Assembly (NCBI GenBank): GCA_030636765.1
Contig: DAOVWI010000062.1
Location: forward strand, 1-11,825
Length of the DNA stretch: 11,825 nucleotides
Direction: 5' to 3'
Source of the DNA: Gemmatimonadales bacterium
GTDB taxonomy: Bacteria; Gemmatimonadota; Gemmatimonadetes; Palauibacterales; Palauibacteraceae
The notes under the pieces: model-generated
What the model saw: only the letters and a program-made list of their open reading frames with translations
What the model was told of the DNA's origin: nothing
The model's database searches: none
Position numbers and translations under genes: made by a program
Shown here: piece after piece, positions 1 through 7,428 of the stretch
Numbering within the stretch: position 1 is the first letter of the stretch
Layout: the number at the start of each line of letters is the position of its first letter

Positions 1-1
1 G

Positions 2-1963
2 CAGCAGGACAACAGCACGATCTCCCTTCCCAGCCGGGGGATGGGGGGCCTGACGCCGTACGAGGACTGGCGATCGGTGGGCGGCGGCGAGAGCGGACAC
101 ATCGCGATCGACCCTCGGAACCCCGACGTCACGTACGCCGGGTCATACGGCGGGACGATCACCCGAAGAGACTACGGCAACCGAACCAACCGGAGCATCC
201 TCCTTTATCCTGAGCTCGGCATCGGCGAGGCGGCCGTGAACCTCAGGTATCGCTTCCAGTGGAACGCCCCGATCCGTCTCTCGCCGTGGAATCCGGACGT
301 CCTGTATCACGCCTCGCAGTACGTGCACCGTTCGACGAACGGCGGGCAGAGCTGGGAGACGATCAGCCCGGACCTCACGCGTGACGACGAGACGAAGCAG
401 GCGTACGCCGGCGCCCCGATCACGAAGGACAACACGGGCGTCGAGGTATTCGGGACGATCTTCGCCTTCGAGGTCTCGCCGCACGAGCAGGGGGTCCTGT
501 GGGCGGGATCGGATGACGGCCTGGTCCACATCTCGCGCGACGACGGCGCCACGTGGACGAACGTCACGCCGGGCGAGATGCCGGAGCGGGGCACTGTCAA
601 CATGATCGAGCTCTCTCCACAGGCGCCGGGCCGGGCGTTCATCGCCGTCCAGCGGTACCGGGAGGACGACTTCACGCCTTACGTCTTCCGTACCAACGAC
701 TACGGCAAGTCCTGGGAGCTGCTCACCCGCGGCAACGGGATCCCGGGGAACCACTTCGTGCGCGTCGTGCGCGAGGACCCGGAGCGGAGGGGGCTGCTCT
801 ACGCGGGGACCGAGTACGGCATGTACGTCTCGTTCGACGACGGCGCCCACTGGCAGACGCTTCAGCTCAAGCTGCCCGTCACGCCGATCACCGACCTCCG
901 CGTGCACGAGGGCGACCTGGTGGTCGCGACGCAGGGCCGCTCCTTCTGGATCCTCGACGACCTGTCGCCGCTCCGCCAGCTCTCGCAGGAGGTGGCGAGC
1001 GCCGCCGCACACCTGTATCGGCCCCACAACGCGTACCGGGCGCGCTTCGGCAGCCGTTCGGGGTTCGGGTTCACCCCGGACAGCGTGCCGAACGGCGCCC
1101 GCTTCTACTACTACCTGGCGGAAGAGCCCGACGACCAGGTGGCGCTCCAGATCCTGGACGAGGAGGGAGAGGTGCTCCGCTCCTACACGTGGGAGCCGAA
1201 GGCGAAGGATGAGGAGACCGCTGAACGGATCGAGCGCAGCTCGAAGGGCGACTCCATCGCGACCAAGGCGGGGCTGAACCGCGCGAGCTGGGATCTTCGC
1301 CTGGAGAAGCCGGAGCTCGTGGAGGACGCGGTGTACTTCGGCCAGGCCGGGGGCCCGATGGTCGCCCCCGGTGGCTACCAGGTCCGTCTCACGGTCGGCG
1401 ACTGGAGTCAGACCCGCTCGTTCGAGCTGTTGCCCGACCCTCGCGTCCTGCTGACGCCCGAGGAGCGCACGGCCCAGTTCGATCTGCTGCTCCGGATCCG
1501 CGACCGGATGCAGGAAACACACAACGCCATCCGAAGGCTTCGGTCGGTGCGGAAGCAGGTGAAGGAGAAGGCCAAGCTGGCGAGCGAGGCAGGATACGGG
1601 GAAGACCTTACCACGCTTGCCGACTCGATCGCCTCGAGACTGACCGCGGTCGAAGAGCAGCTGATGCAGACGAAAAACGAGAGCCGCCAGGACCCGCTGA
1701 ACTTCCCGCCCAGGCTGGACGCGCAGCTCGTCTACCTGTACGGCATCGTGGGAGGGGCGGACGCACCGCCGACGGATGGGGCGTACGAGCGGCTCGACGA
1801 TCTGAACGCCGAGCTCGACGCCGTGCTGGCCGAGCTGCGGTCGGTAATCGACGGTGAGGTGGCCGAGTTCAACGCCGCCCTTGCCGAGGCCGAGGTGCCG
1901 GCGGTAATCGTGCCATCCGGCGAGGCCGAATCGGACAAGGCGGCTTCAGCCGGCGCTCCGTAG
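2..1963 (+). CDS. BNR/sortilin (VPS10)-like beta-propeller protein, 5' end outside window
   Basis: The frame is open from base 2, and its first residues (QQDNSTISLP) align with the internal QDNGSW segment of the complete paralogue at 7515-10904. The ATG at 41 is therefore an internal methionine and the gene begins upstream of the window. Four Asp-box/BNR motifs are visible: STNGGQSW, SRDDGATW, TNDYGKSW and SFDDGAHW. Such boxes mark propeller blades of the sortilin/VPS10 and sialidase-like folds. After the propeller comes a beta-rich segment (NRASWDLRLEKPE) and then a charged helical, probably coiled-coil, C-terminal region. Family members are often labelled glycosyl hydrolase, but no catalytic residues can be assigned, so an extracytoplasmic binding or peptidase-associated role is equally possible. 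The paralogue has a signal peptide, so export is inferred here too. It lies 24 bp before the CBS/HEPN-like gene. Confidence 0.9.
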   Translation, partial: QQDNSTISLPSRGMGGLTPYEDWRSVGGGESGHIAIDPRNPDVTYAGSYGGTITRRDYGNRTNRSILLYPELGIGEAAVNLRYRFQWNAPIRLSPWNPDVLYHASQYVHRSTNGGQSWETISPDLTRDDETKQAYAGAPITKDNTGVEVFGTIFAFEVSPHEQGVLWAGSDDGLVHISRDDGATWTNVTPGEMPERGTVNMIELSPQAPGRAFIAVQRYREDDFTPYVFRTNDYGKSWELLTRGNGIPGNHFVRVVREDPERRGLLYAGTEYGMYVSFDDGAHWQTLQLKLPVTPITDLRVHEGDLVVATQGRSFWILDDLSPLRQLSQEVASAAAHLYRPHNAYRARFGSRSGFGFTPDSVPNGARFYYYLAEEPDDQVALQILDEEGEVLRSYTWEPKAKDEETAERIERSSKGDSIATKAGLNRASWDLRLEKPELVEDAVYFGQAGGPMVAPGGYQVRLTVGDWSQTRSFELLPDPRVLLTPEERTAQFDLLLRIRDRMQETHNAIRRLRSVRKQVKEKAKLASEAGYGEDLTTLADSIASRLTAVEEQLMQTKNESRQDPLNFPPRLDAQLVYLYGIVGGADAPPTDGAYERLDDLNAELDAVLAELRSVIDGEVAEFNAALAEAEVPAVIVPSGEAESDKAASAGAP

Positions 1964-1987
1964 CGGGCAGCCGAGCGTGCAAGACGG

Positions 1988-2803
1988 ATGATCTCATCGG
2001 ATCCGGCCGATCGTCTGGCCCTTCAGCTGCGTATGAAGAAGCTCTTCACCGAGGGCTTCACGGTCGTCGACATCGCGGAGCCTCTGCTCTCGTTCGATGC
2101 CGATTCCGAGGCCACCGAGGCCGCGTCCGCCCTGGCGCAGAGCCGGGATCCGGTGGGAGGGGTGCGTCGAGACGGCCGTGTCGTCGAGTACGTCCGGACG
2201 AATGACCTGACCGGCGGCACATGCGCCGAGCACGCTCGTGAGGTCGACCCGGACCAGGTCGTCCCACACTCCGCTCCCCTCCCCGACGTAATCGAACGGC
2301 TGGAGGACACCGAGTACTGCTTCGTGTCGCTACTGGGGCAGATCGACGCCTTCGTCATTCGGGGACACTTCGAGAAGCCGCCCGTCCGAATGTGGCTGTT
2401 CGGAATGATCACGATCGTCGAGACCTTCCTCACCGAGACGATCGCCGCGCTGTACCCGGATGACGCCTGGATCGGGCTTGTATCGACGGGCCGCATGCGC
2501 AAAGCCCGCGAGCTGCACGCGGAGCGGCGGCGACGAGAGCAGCCCGCCCGCCTGATCGACTGTCTCCAGCTCGGAGACAAGGCGCAGATCCTCCTCCAAG
2601 ATCCGGAGTGGCGCGAGGACTTCGAGGTTACCTCCCGCCGGGACGGTGATCGCGCCATCAAGGAGTTCGGCTCGCTCAGGAACAACCTGGCCCACGCCCA
2701 ACCCATCGTGCCCGATAACTGGGAGATGATCGTCAACGCATCGAGTCGTCTCGACCGCATCGTGAGCCGGATCGGCCAGGGCCCGGTGCCGAGGACGCCC
2801 TGA
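1988..2803 (+). CDS. CBS-domain protein with C-terminal HEPN-like RNxxxH motif
   Basis: This 271-residue protein has no signal peptide or clear membrane segment. Residues about 20-75 and 88-145 read as two degenerate CBS units; the second ends in a characteristic stretch, KPPVRMWLFGMITIVE. CBS pairs usually bind adenine nucleotides or related ligands. The C-terminal part (about 145-265) is predicted helical, rich in Arg/Glu, and contains SLRNNLAHAQ with R231-N232 and H236, the R-X4-H signature of HEPN domains, many of which are RNases. The sequence therefore suggests a ligand-sensing module fused to a possible RNase module. The CBS assignment is moderately secure; HEPN is inferred from one motif plus the helical context. 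The ATG at 1988 has only a weak purine-rich stretch (aagacgg) upstream. The methyltransferase follows after 13 bp, suggesting co-transcription. No antitoxin-like gene is evident. Confidence 0.85.
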   Translation: MISSDPADRLALQLRMKKLFTEGFTVVDIAEPLLSFDADSEATEAASALAQSRDPVGGVRRDGRVVEYVRTNDLTGGTCAEHAREVDPDQVVPHSAPLPDVIERLEDTEYCFVSLLGQIDAFVIRGHFEKPPVRMWLFGMITIVETFLTETIAALYPDDAWIGLVSTGRMRKARELHAERRRREQPARLIDCLQLGDKAQILLQDPEWREDFEVTSRRDGDRAIKEFGSLRNNLAHAQPIVPDNWEMIVNASSRLDRIVSRIGQGPVPRTP

Positions 2804-2816
2804 CCACGGGGTCGCC

Positions 2817-3461
2817 ATGAGCTCCCGGGCCCACTGGGAACGCGTCTGGTCCGCGCGCTCCCCTGGAGAATTCAGCTGGCATCAGAGGCATCCGGCCCTC
2901 TCCCTGGAGCTCATCCGAGCCACGGGCGCCGGACCCCAAACTAGAATCCTGGACGTCGGCGGCGGCGCTTCCACCCTGGTCGATTATCTCCTGGCCGGCG
3001 GGTTCGTGCAGGTGTCGGTGCTGGACATCTCCCCTGCCGCGCTCGACCTGGCACGCCAGCGGCTGGGCGAGCGCGCGTCAGGCGTCTGGTGGCTCGAGGG
3101 CGACGTGCGTCGGTTCGTCCCGCCACACCCCTTCGACGTCTGGCACGACCGGGCGGTGTTTCACTTCCTGACTGAGAAGGAGGATCGAGCCGCCTATCGC
3201 GCCGCTCTGGAGTCCAGCCTCGTGGCCGGCGGCGAGGCCATCATCGCGACGTTCGGGCCGGAGGGGCCCACCCGGTGCAGCGGGCTCGACGTCGTTCGGT
3301 ACGGCCCCGAAGGAATCGCGTCCGAGTTGGGATCAGGTTTCATGCTCGTCGAGAGCCGCGAGGAACGGCACCGAACGCCCGCCGGCGTCGAGCAGCAGTT
3401 CGTGTACGGCCGCTTCCGGCGCATCGAGGGCAGCATTCCAGGCGACGGGGCGCAGGCCTAG
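2817..3461 (+). CDS. Class I SAM-dependent methyltransferase
   Basis: This 214-residue Rossmann-fold methyltransferase is full length for small class I enzymes and probably cytoplasmic. Motif I is ILDVGGG (residues 44-50). The acidic residue ending strand 2 is D70 (VSVLDIS), and a later acidic position is D96 (EGDVRRF). The motif IV region is FDVWHDRAVFHFL (106-118), followed by a post-motif strand AIIATFGPEG. The N-terminal HWERVW and SWHQRHPALS segments and the late TRCSGLDVVRY segment are typical of a recurrent bacterial family I recognise only as generic methyltransferases; the substrate is unknown. C154 is the only cysteine. The gene starts 13 bp after the CBS/HEPN-like gene and ends 24 bp before the DinB-fold gene, all in the same direction, so an operon is likely. 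The ATG at 2817 gives the expected N-terminus. Confidence 0.9.
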   Translation: MSSRAHWERVWSARSPGEFSWHQRHPALSLELIRATGAGPQTRILDVGGGASTLVDYLLAGGFVQVSVLDISPAALDLARQRLGERASGVWWLEGDVRRFVPPHPFDVWHDRAVFHFLTEKEDRAAYRAALESSLVAGGEAIIATFGPEGPTRCSGLDVVRYGPEGIASELGSGFMLVESREERHRTPAGVEQQFVYGRFRRIEGSIPGDGAQA

Positions 3462-3485
3462 AGATGAGGCCCGAATCCTTGACTC

Positions 3486-3989
3486 ATGAATGAGCGGCAG
3501 CTGCTGCGACACTTCCTCGCCGCGCTCGCCTACCGGACGCAGAAGGCGCTGCGTGGAGCCACGGACGGCTACCCGGACTTCCGGGCCGGGCACGGTCTCC
3601 GGACGCCGCACGAGATCCTCTGGCACATGACGAGCGTTCTCGGTTACGCGCGCACGCACTTCGTCGGCGGGGAGTACCGCCCGCGCATCCTGGAGGAGTT
3701 CGAGCGAGAGGTGGAGCGCTTCCACGGGATGCTGGCGGACCTCTCGCGGCAGCTGGAATCCGACGCGCCCCTTCTCGGCACGACGCCCGCGCGGCTGCTC
3801 CAGGGACCTCTCGCCGACGCGATGACCCACGCCGGCCAGCTCGCCATGCTCCGGCGCCTCGCCGGCTCGCCGATCCCCCCGGAGAACTTTATCGTGGCCG
3901 CGATCGAGGCGGAGAACGTGGGCCCGGAGCAGCCGGAACCGGTGAGCTCTGACAAGGCCTGGTACGATGCCGAGGAGGAGCCGCACTAA
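3486..3989 (+). CDS. DinB-superfamily four-helix protein
   Basis: This 167-residue, largely helical protein fits the DinB/YfiT-like four-helix bundle fold, whose members bind a metal through a histidine triad and include thiol-dependent transferases and many proteins of unknown role. Visible hallmarks are ILWHMTSVLGYA with H47 on helix 2 and DAMTHAGQLAMLRRLAGSP with H115 on the last helix. A third metal-binding histidine is not obvious, so metal binding and activity are uncertain. No signal peptide is present and the protein is probably cytoplasmic. It follows the methyltransferase by 24 bp. The start is the first ATG of an ATGAATGAG context; no strong ribosome-binding site is positioned for it. 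The 3' end lies 27 bp before repeat copy A. Confidence 0.85.
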   Translation: MNERQLLRHFLAALAYRTQKALRGATDGYPDFRAGHGLRTPHEILWHMTSVLGYARTHFVGGEYRPRILEEFEREVERFHGMLADLSRQLESDAPLLGTTPARLLQGPLADAMTHAGQLAMLRRLAGSPIPPENFIVAAIEAENVGPEQPEPVSSDKAWYDAEEEPH

Positions 3990-4016
3990 CAGGTCGCATC
4001 GCGGAAGTATGGATAG

Positions 4017-4114
4017 CCATGGCGAATGATGACGGAAGGGAACGATCCCGGTCCAACCTCCCCCGCCTTTCTAGTTGCGCACCTGTACAACTGGAGGGAC
4101 GGACGCGAGAGGTT
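4017..4114 (+). repeat. 98-bp dispersed repeat, copy A
   Basis: This copy aligns without gaps to the reverse complement of 11431-11528 over 98 positions, with 17 mismatches by hand count. The first 28 bases differ at only one position. The aligned block starts with CCATGGCGAATGA and ends with AGAGGTT, and similarity stops outside it. It contains the palindromic core at 4071-4094. It sits just after the DinB-fold gene and covers the first 32 codons of the longest reading frame of the reductive-dehalogenase-like gene. Whether it is mobile, regulatory or both cannot be told from two copies. Confidence 0.85.
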
Positions 4115-5323
4115 GCGGATCGATCGGGATTTCCCGCGCGCGGCACGAATAGGGAACGGGGCCACCCGGCGGCATCCGACCAGCAGGCCGGCTTCGAGCT
4201 CACGCCGGAGTTCGAGCGCTTCAATCAGAAGTACGACGTGTTTCGCCGATCCTGGTGGGACGACCGGGTTCGAAGCGACAAGTCGGAGATCTTCTACCAG
4301 ACCTACCGCGAGCCGCTGGAGCGTTGGCGGAAGGCGGATGGCTTCACACAGAAGGACTACGCCCTTCGAAACGCGGCCTGGCACGTCAGCGATATCTTCA
4401 CGGAACTCAAGGAGTCGGACGACCGGCGCGAGGGGTTCACGGACGCCTTCACGCTTCAGCGTGACGTCGCCAGCGAGAAGACCGAGTTCGAGTCCCCCGA
4501 GGCGGCTTCGCGCGAGATCAAGCGCGTCGCGAAGGCGTTCGGCGCGAGCCTCGTGGGCATCACGCAGTTCGACGAGCGCTGGATGTACACGCAGAAGTTC
4601 AGCGACATCTCGATGACGGAGCGGCCGAATGACATCCCCGCCGGACTGGATTGGGTGGTCGTCACGGCCCAGCAGATGGATTACGGCTGGATCCGGACCG
4701 TGCCGTCGGCTCTCAGCGGTGCGGCGACGGGGCTCGGGTACTCGCACGACGCGCTCGTCGTTTTGTCGACGGCCCAGTACATCCGGAACCTGGGCTACAA
4801 CGCGATCGCCAGCATGAACGACTCTGCGCTCGCAGTCCCATATGCCATCAAGGCGGGGCTCGGAGAGTACAGCAGGCTCGGGCTCCTGATCACCAAGGAG
4901 CACGGTCCGCGCGTGCGGCTGGGGAAGGTCTTCACCGACCTTCCGCTTTCGCTTGACGCGCCTATCCGATTCGGCGTGAAGGAGTTCTGCGACATCTGCA
5001 GACGCTGCACCGACGCCTGCCCGGTCAATGCGATCTCGAACGGCAAGCCTACGGCCGAGGTCTACAACGAGTCCACCCTGCGTGGAGTGCGGAAGTGGTC
5101 GATCGACGGGGAGCGCTGCTTCGACTACTGGGTGAAGCAGAACAGCGACTGCGCCATCTGCCTCCGGGTGTGCCCGTACAACAAGGATTTCTCCCTGTGG
5201 TGGAACCGGGTCGGTCGCACGCTCGCCGGCACCCCTCTCCGCCGTCTCATGCTCTGGCTGGACAAGAAGCTCGGATTCGGACGGCGCTGGAAGCCGCAGG
5301 CGTGGTGGACCGACGGCCGCTAG
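4019..5323 (+). CDS. Reductive-dehalogenase-like (RdhA-type) double [4Fe-4S] protein; start uncertain
   Basis: The 434-residue longest frame carries a reductive-dehalogenase-like core. It includes GASLVGITQFDERWMY (about 175-190), the DYGWIRTVPS segment (221-230), a GYSHDALVVLSTAQYIRNLGY region, and AIKAGLGEYSRLGLLIT-EHGPRVR (276-300). Eight cysteines form two clusters: C324-X2-C327-X2-C330-X3-C334-P and C367-X10-C378-X2-C381-X3-C385-P. Family members use a corrinoid and two Fe-S clusters to remove halogens from organic substrates; the epoxyqueuosine reductases are distant relatives. There is no twin-arginine signal and no RdhB-like anchor nearby, so this is probably a soluble, non-respiratory homologue, with substrate unknown. 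The first ~58 residues lie outside the recognisable family region and the first 32 are encoded by repeat copy A. ATG 4019 has GGAAG about 11 bases upstream; a GTG at 4238 lies inside the conserved part. The true start may differ. Confidence 0.85.
   Translation: MANDDGRERSRSNLPRLSSCAPVQLEGRTREVADRSGFPARGTNRERGHPAASDQQAGFELTPEFERFNQKYDVFRRSWWDDRVRSDKSEIFYQTYREPLERWRKADGFTQKDYALRNAAWHVSDIFTELKESDDRREGFTDAFTLQRDVASEKTEFESPEAASREIKRVAKAFGASLVGITQFDERWMYTQKFSDISMTERPNDIPAGLDWVVVTAQQMDYGWIRTVPSALSGAATGLGYSHDALVVLSTAQYIRNLGYNAIASMNDSALAVPYAIKAGLGEYSRLGLLITKEHGPRVRLGKVFTDLPLSLDAPIRFGVKEFCDICRRCTDACPVNAISNGKPTAEVYNESTLRGVRKWSIDGERCFDYWVKQNSDCAICLRVCPYNKDFSLWWNRVGRTLAGTPLRRLMLWLDKKLGFGRRWKPQAWWTDGR
4071..4094. 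promoter_or_regulatory. Candidate BlaI/MecI/CopY-like operator palindrome, copy A
   Basis: The half-sites are CTAGTTGCGCA and TGTACAACTGG around a central CC. The right half is nearly the ideal complement of a CTAGTTGTACA half-site, while the left half has two changes (GC for TA region). BlaI/MecI/CopY repressors recognise TACA/TGTA dyads, which is the basis of the suggestion. No gene for such a repressor is in the window, and other dimeric regulators or a structural role are possible. The site lies inside the longest frame of the dehalogenase-like gene, which would fit an operator only if translation starts further downstream. Confidence 0.35.
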
Positions 5324-7428
5324 CCGATCTCCACCTGTATGCGAAAAACGCGGCCCGGCCTCGGGAGGCCGCACTGGTCGTTGATGGTGGCGTTCGTAAG
5401 GTTCTCCAGCGCGGCCAGCACCCGAAAGCGGCGCAGAGGCCCGGCCTGCAGCGACCAGTCCCGCCAGAGCTGAAAACCCAAGGACGTACTCGCCTCCAGC
5501 TCCTCGTCGCTCCCCAGGTCCGGGTTCACGCAGTAGCGCCGGCCGAGATGATCGATGAGAAGCCTCGTGTCGATCGCGAGAGCCGCCTGCACGCCGAGCT
5601 CGAGGCTCCCGCTCACCGCCGGCTGGTACTCGGGACGCCGCTGATCTTCGGGGGCCGAAGGATCCTCCAGGTCGACGTTCTGGAGAGTCAGGTCCAGAGA
5701 ACCGAAAAAGGAGCGCCACCGCAATGAGCCGAAGAGCTCGACACCGGTACTCAGGATTCGGTCCCGGTTCTCGCGGGTGAACGTCCCATCTCCGAGGCCG
5801 GTGCGCACCACCGCGTCACTCAGACGCTGATGGAAGACGACCCCCTGAATCGTCCAGGTCTCGCCGTTGGCGGTCACACCCCCCTCTCCGACGAGCAGCG
5901 TCTCCGGGCCCAACTCAGGATTCGGCACGAATCGGCCCAACGCTCCCGAATAGAGCTCTCGAAGCGATGGAAATCGGGCCCGCCGACTGAAGCCCGCGTG
6001 AAGACGCGTGATGCCCTCGGCAAGCGTTATGGATCCCGTGACCTTCGCCCCCCAATCCCATAGCGCGTCGCGCCCTGGCCGTCCTCCCGTCTCCGGGGTG
6101 TCCGAGCCATCCAAGCTGCCGCCGAGCGTGATCGCGGCCCCGGATCCGTCGTTTCGGTGGAAGAGCGTCTTCTCGAATTCCACGGCCCCGCTCCACAACC
6201 GCTGGCTGTAGCTCGCGGCGCCTCCCGGCTCGAGAAGCTCATCGTGGTCCGTGTCGGCGAAGGTGAACGCGGCAGCGATCAGGTCGGAACCAAACGAGTG
6301 ATCGGCGAAGAATCGGTAAGTTAACGTCCGGTCGTCCCCCTCTTCGCCACCGACGATCTCCTCGTAGTCGGGGCTCGCGTAGACGTCGATCACGTTCTGC
6401 CCGAAATCGATTCCGACGCTGCCGCCGAACCGCCATTGGCTCCCCGTCCCGAGCCAGCCCGTGCTCCCCGCCAGCACGGTAACCCAGCGCCAGGTCTCGG
6501 GAATCCTCCACAGTCTGGGGGCTTCCACATGCAACTCAGGCGGCACTCCTCGCTCGGCAGTGTAGGCGACAGAGGACAGAGACGCCCAGGCCCCATCCTT
6601 CACCTGGAGCCGAGCCGACAGGAATCCGTTGATCTGCTGCATGTCGCTGTTCAGCCGCGTGCCGGACACGGCCGGGGGCGGCTGTTCGATGTCCTTCGGA
6701 ATAGGGAGATCGTCGCGACGCCTGTAGCCGCCGCCGCCGCGCAGGAGAAGCTGCGTCTCGCGGCCCAGCACGTGGCCGAAGCTGCCTTCGACGGCCTGTC
6801 CTACTCCGTCGTCGATCGCCATGCGTACGCGCAGGGGCTCGACATGGGTGGTTGCGAAGGACTCCTGCGACACCTCGAGGCGCATGACGCCGCCGAGGAC
6901 GTTGGGTCCGGCGAGCAGCGATGAGAGTCCCCGGACCGTCCCCACCCGCCGCACGCCCGTGAGAGGAATCAGCGACAGGTCCGTCCGGTTGTCCCAGCCG
7001 TAGGTGAGGGCCGTCCCGTCCAGCAGCACCGGCACCTGGCGGGACTCGGAACCCCTCAGCGACACGTGCATCTCGCCCCGTGAGTTCTCCCGCACCCGGA
7101 GCAGCGGCATCTCCCTCAACAGATCGGCCAGCGTAGCGGAGGGCTCGAGGAAAGCGATCGAGTCCAGGTCCGCCTCGAACGCGCTCGACCCGCCGATCAC
7201 CAGGGGGCGCTTGACCCTCACCATCAACGTCTCGAGAACCTGAGCGAGCGTATCGGCGGCCGCGGAATCCGGGGTCACGGCGTCGGCGGGAGCGGCGGGC
7301 GGGCGAGGGTCATCCCTCTCCTGTGCGTTCGCCGTGCCCGCCCCAACGGTGCCCCCGGCAGCCCCGATGAGGAGTGCCAAGAGCGGGGCGAAGCAAAGCG
7401 AGCAACGTGCCGACCTCTGGTTATTCAT
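5320..7428 (-). CDS. TonB-dependent outer-membrane receptor
   Basis: This is a 702-residue outer-membrane beta-barrel receptor from the chosen ATG at 7428; a GTG 15 codons upstream (7473) is possible but would place residues before the signal peptide. The signal peptide is residues 1-35 (hydrophobic APLLALLIGAAGG, cleavage after ANA). A possible TonB-box-like stretch (LETLMVRV, 66-72) precedes a plug domain at about 75-190 (PSATLADLLREMPLLRV, SLRGSESRQVPVLLDG, GVMRLEVS). The barrel follows, with the receptor hallmark RFPSLRELYSG and PNPELGPE. It probably takes up a chelate or other large ligand with TonB energy; the ligand is not identifiable. The mature protein has only two cysteines, C633 and C686, near the C terminus. 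The final residue is Gly rather than the common aromatic. Its stop codon shares CTAG with the convergent dehalogenase-like gene. Confidence 0.93.
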   Translation of the reverse strand: MNNQRSARCSLCFAPLLALLIGAAGGTVGAGTANAQERDDPRPPAAPADAVTPDSAAADTLAQVLETLMVRVKRPLVIGGSSAFEADLDSIAFLEPSATLADLLREMPLLRVRENSRGEMHVSLRGSESRQVPVLLDGTALTYGWDNRTDLSLIPLTGVRRVGTVRGLSSLLAGPNVLGGVMRLEVSQESFATTHVEPLRVRMAIDDGVGQAVEGSFGHVLGRETQLLLRGGGGYRRRDDLPIPKDIEQPPPAVSGTRLNSDMQQINGFLSARLQVKDGAWASLSSVAYTAERGVPPELHVEAPRLWRIPETWRWVTVLAGSTGWLGTGSQWRFGGSVGIDFGQNVIDVYASPDYEEIVGGEEGDDRTLTYRFFADHSFGSDLIAAAFTFADTDHDELLEPGGAASYSQRLWSGAVEFEKTLFHRNDGSGAAITLGGSLDGSDTPETGGRPGRDALWDWGAKVTGSITLAEGITRLHAGFSRRARFPSLRELYSGALGRFVPNPELGPETLLVGEGGVTANGETWTIQGVVFHQRLSDAVVRTGLGDGTFTRENRDRILSTGVELFGSLRWRSFFGSLDLTLQNVDLEDPSAPEDQRRPEYQPAVSGSLELGVQAALAIDTRLLIDHLGRRYCVNPDLGSDEELEASTSLGFQLWRDWSLQAGPLRRFRVLAALENLTNATINDQCGLPRPGRVFRIQVEIG

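Noticed and set aside
143..1522. 459-residue open frame antisense to the left-edge BNR gene
   Set aside because: Shadow frame with arginine/valine-rich sequence and no motif; the plus strand carries clear Asp-boxes.
4019..4120. Twin-arginine signal at the N-terminus of the dehalogenase-like protein
   Set aside because: There is no RR-x-F-L-type motif and no hydrophobic stretch; the region is polar and is repeat sequence.
3986..5719. 577-residue minus-strand open frame across the dehalogenase-like gene and receptor 3' end
   Set aside because: It has low-complexity shadow composition, no recognisable domain, and conflicts with two real genes.
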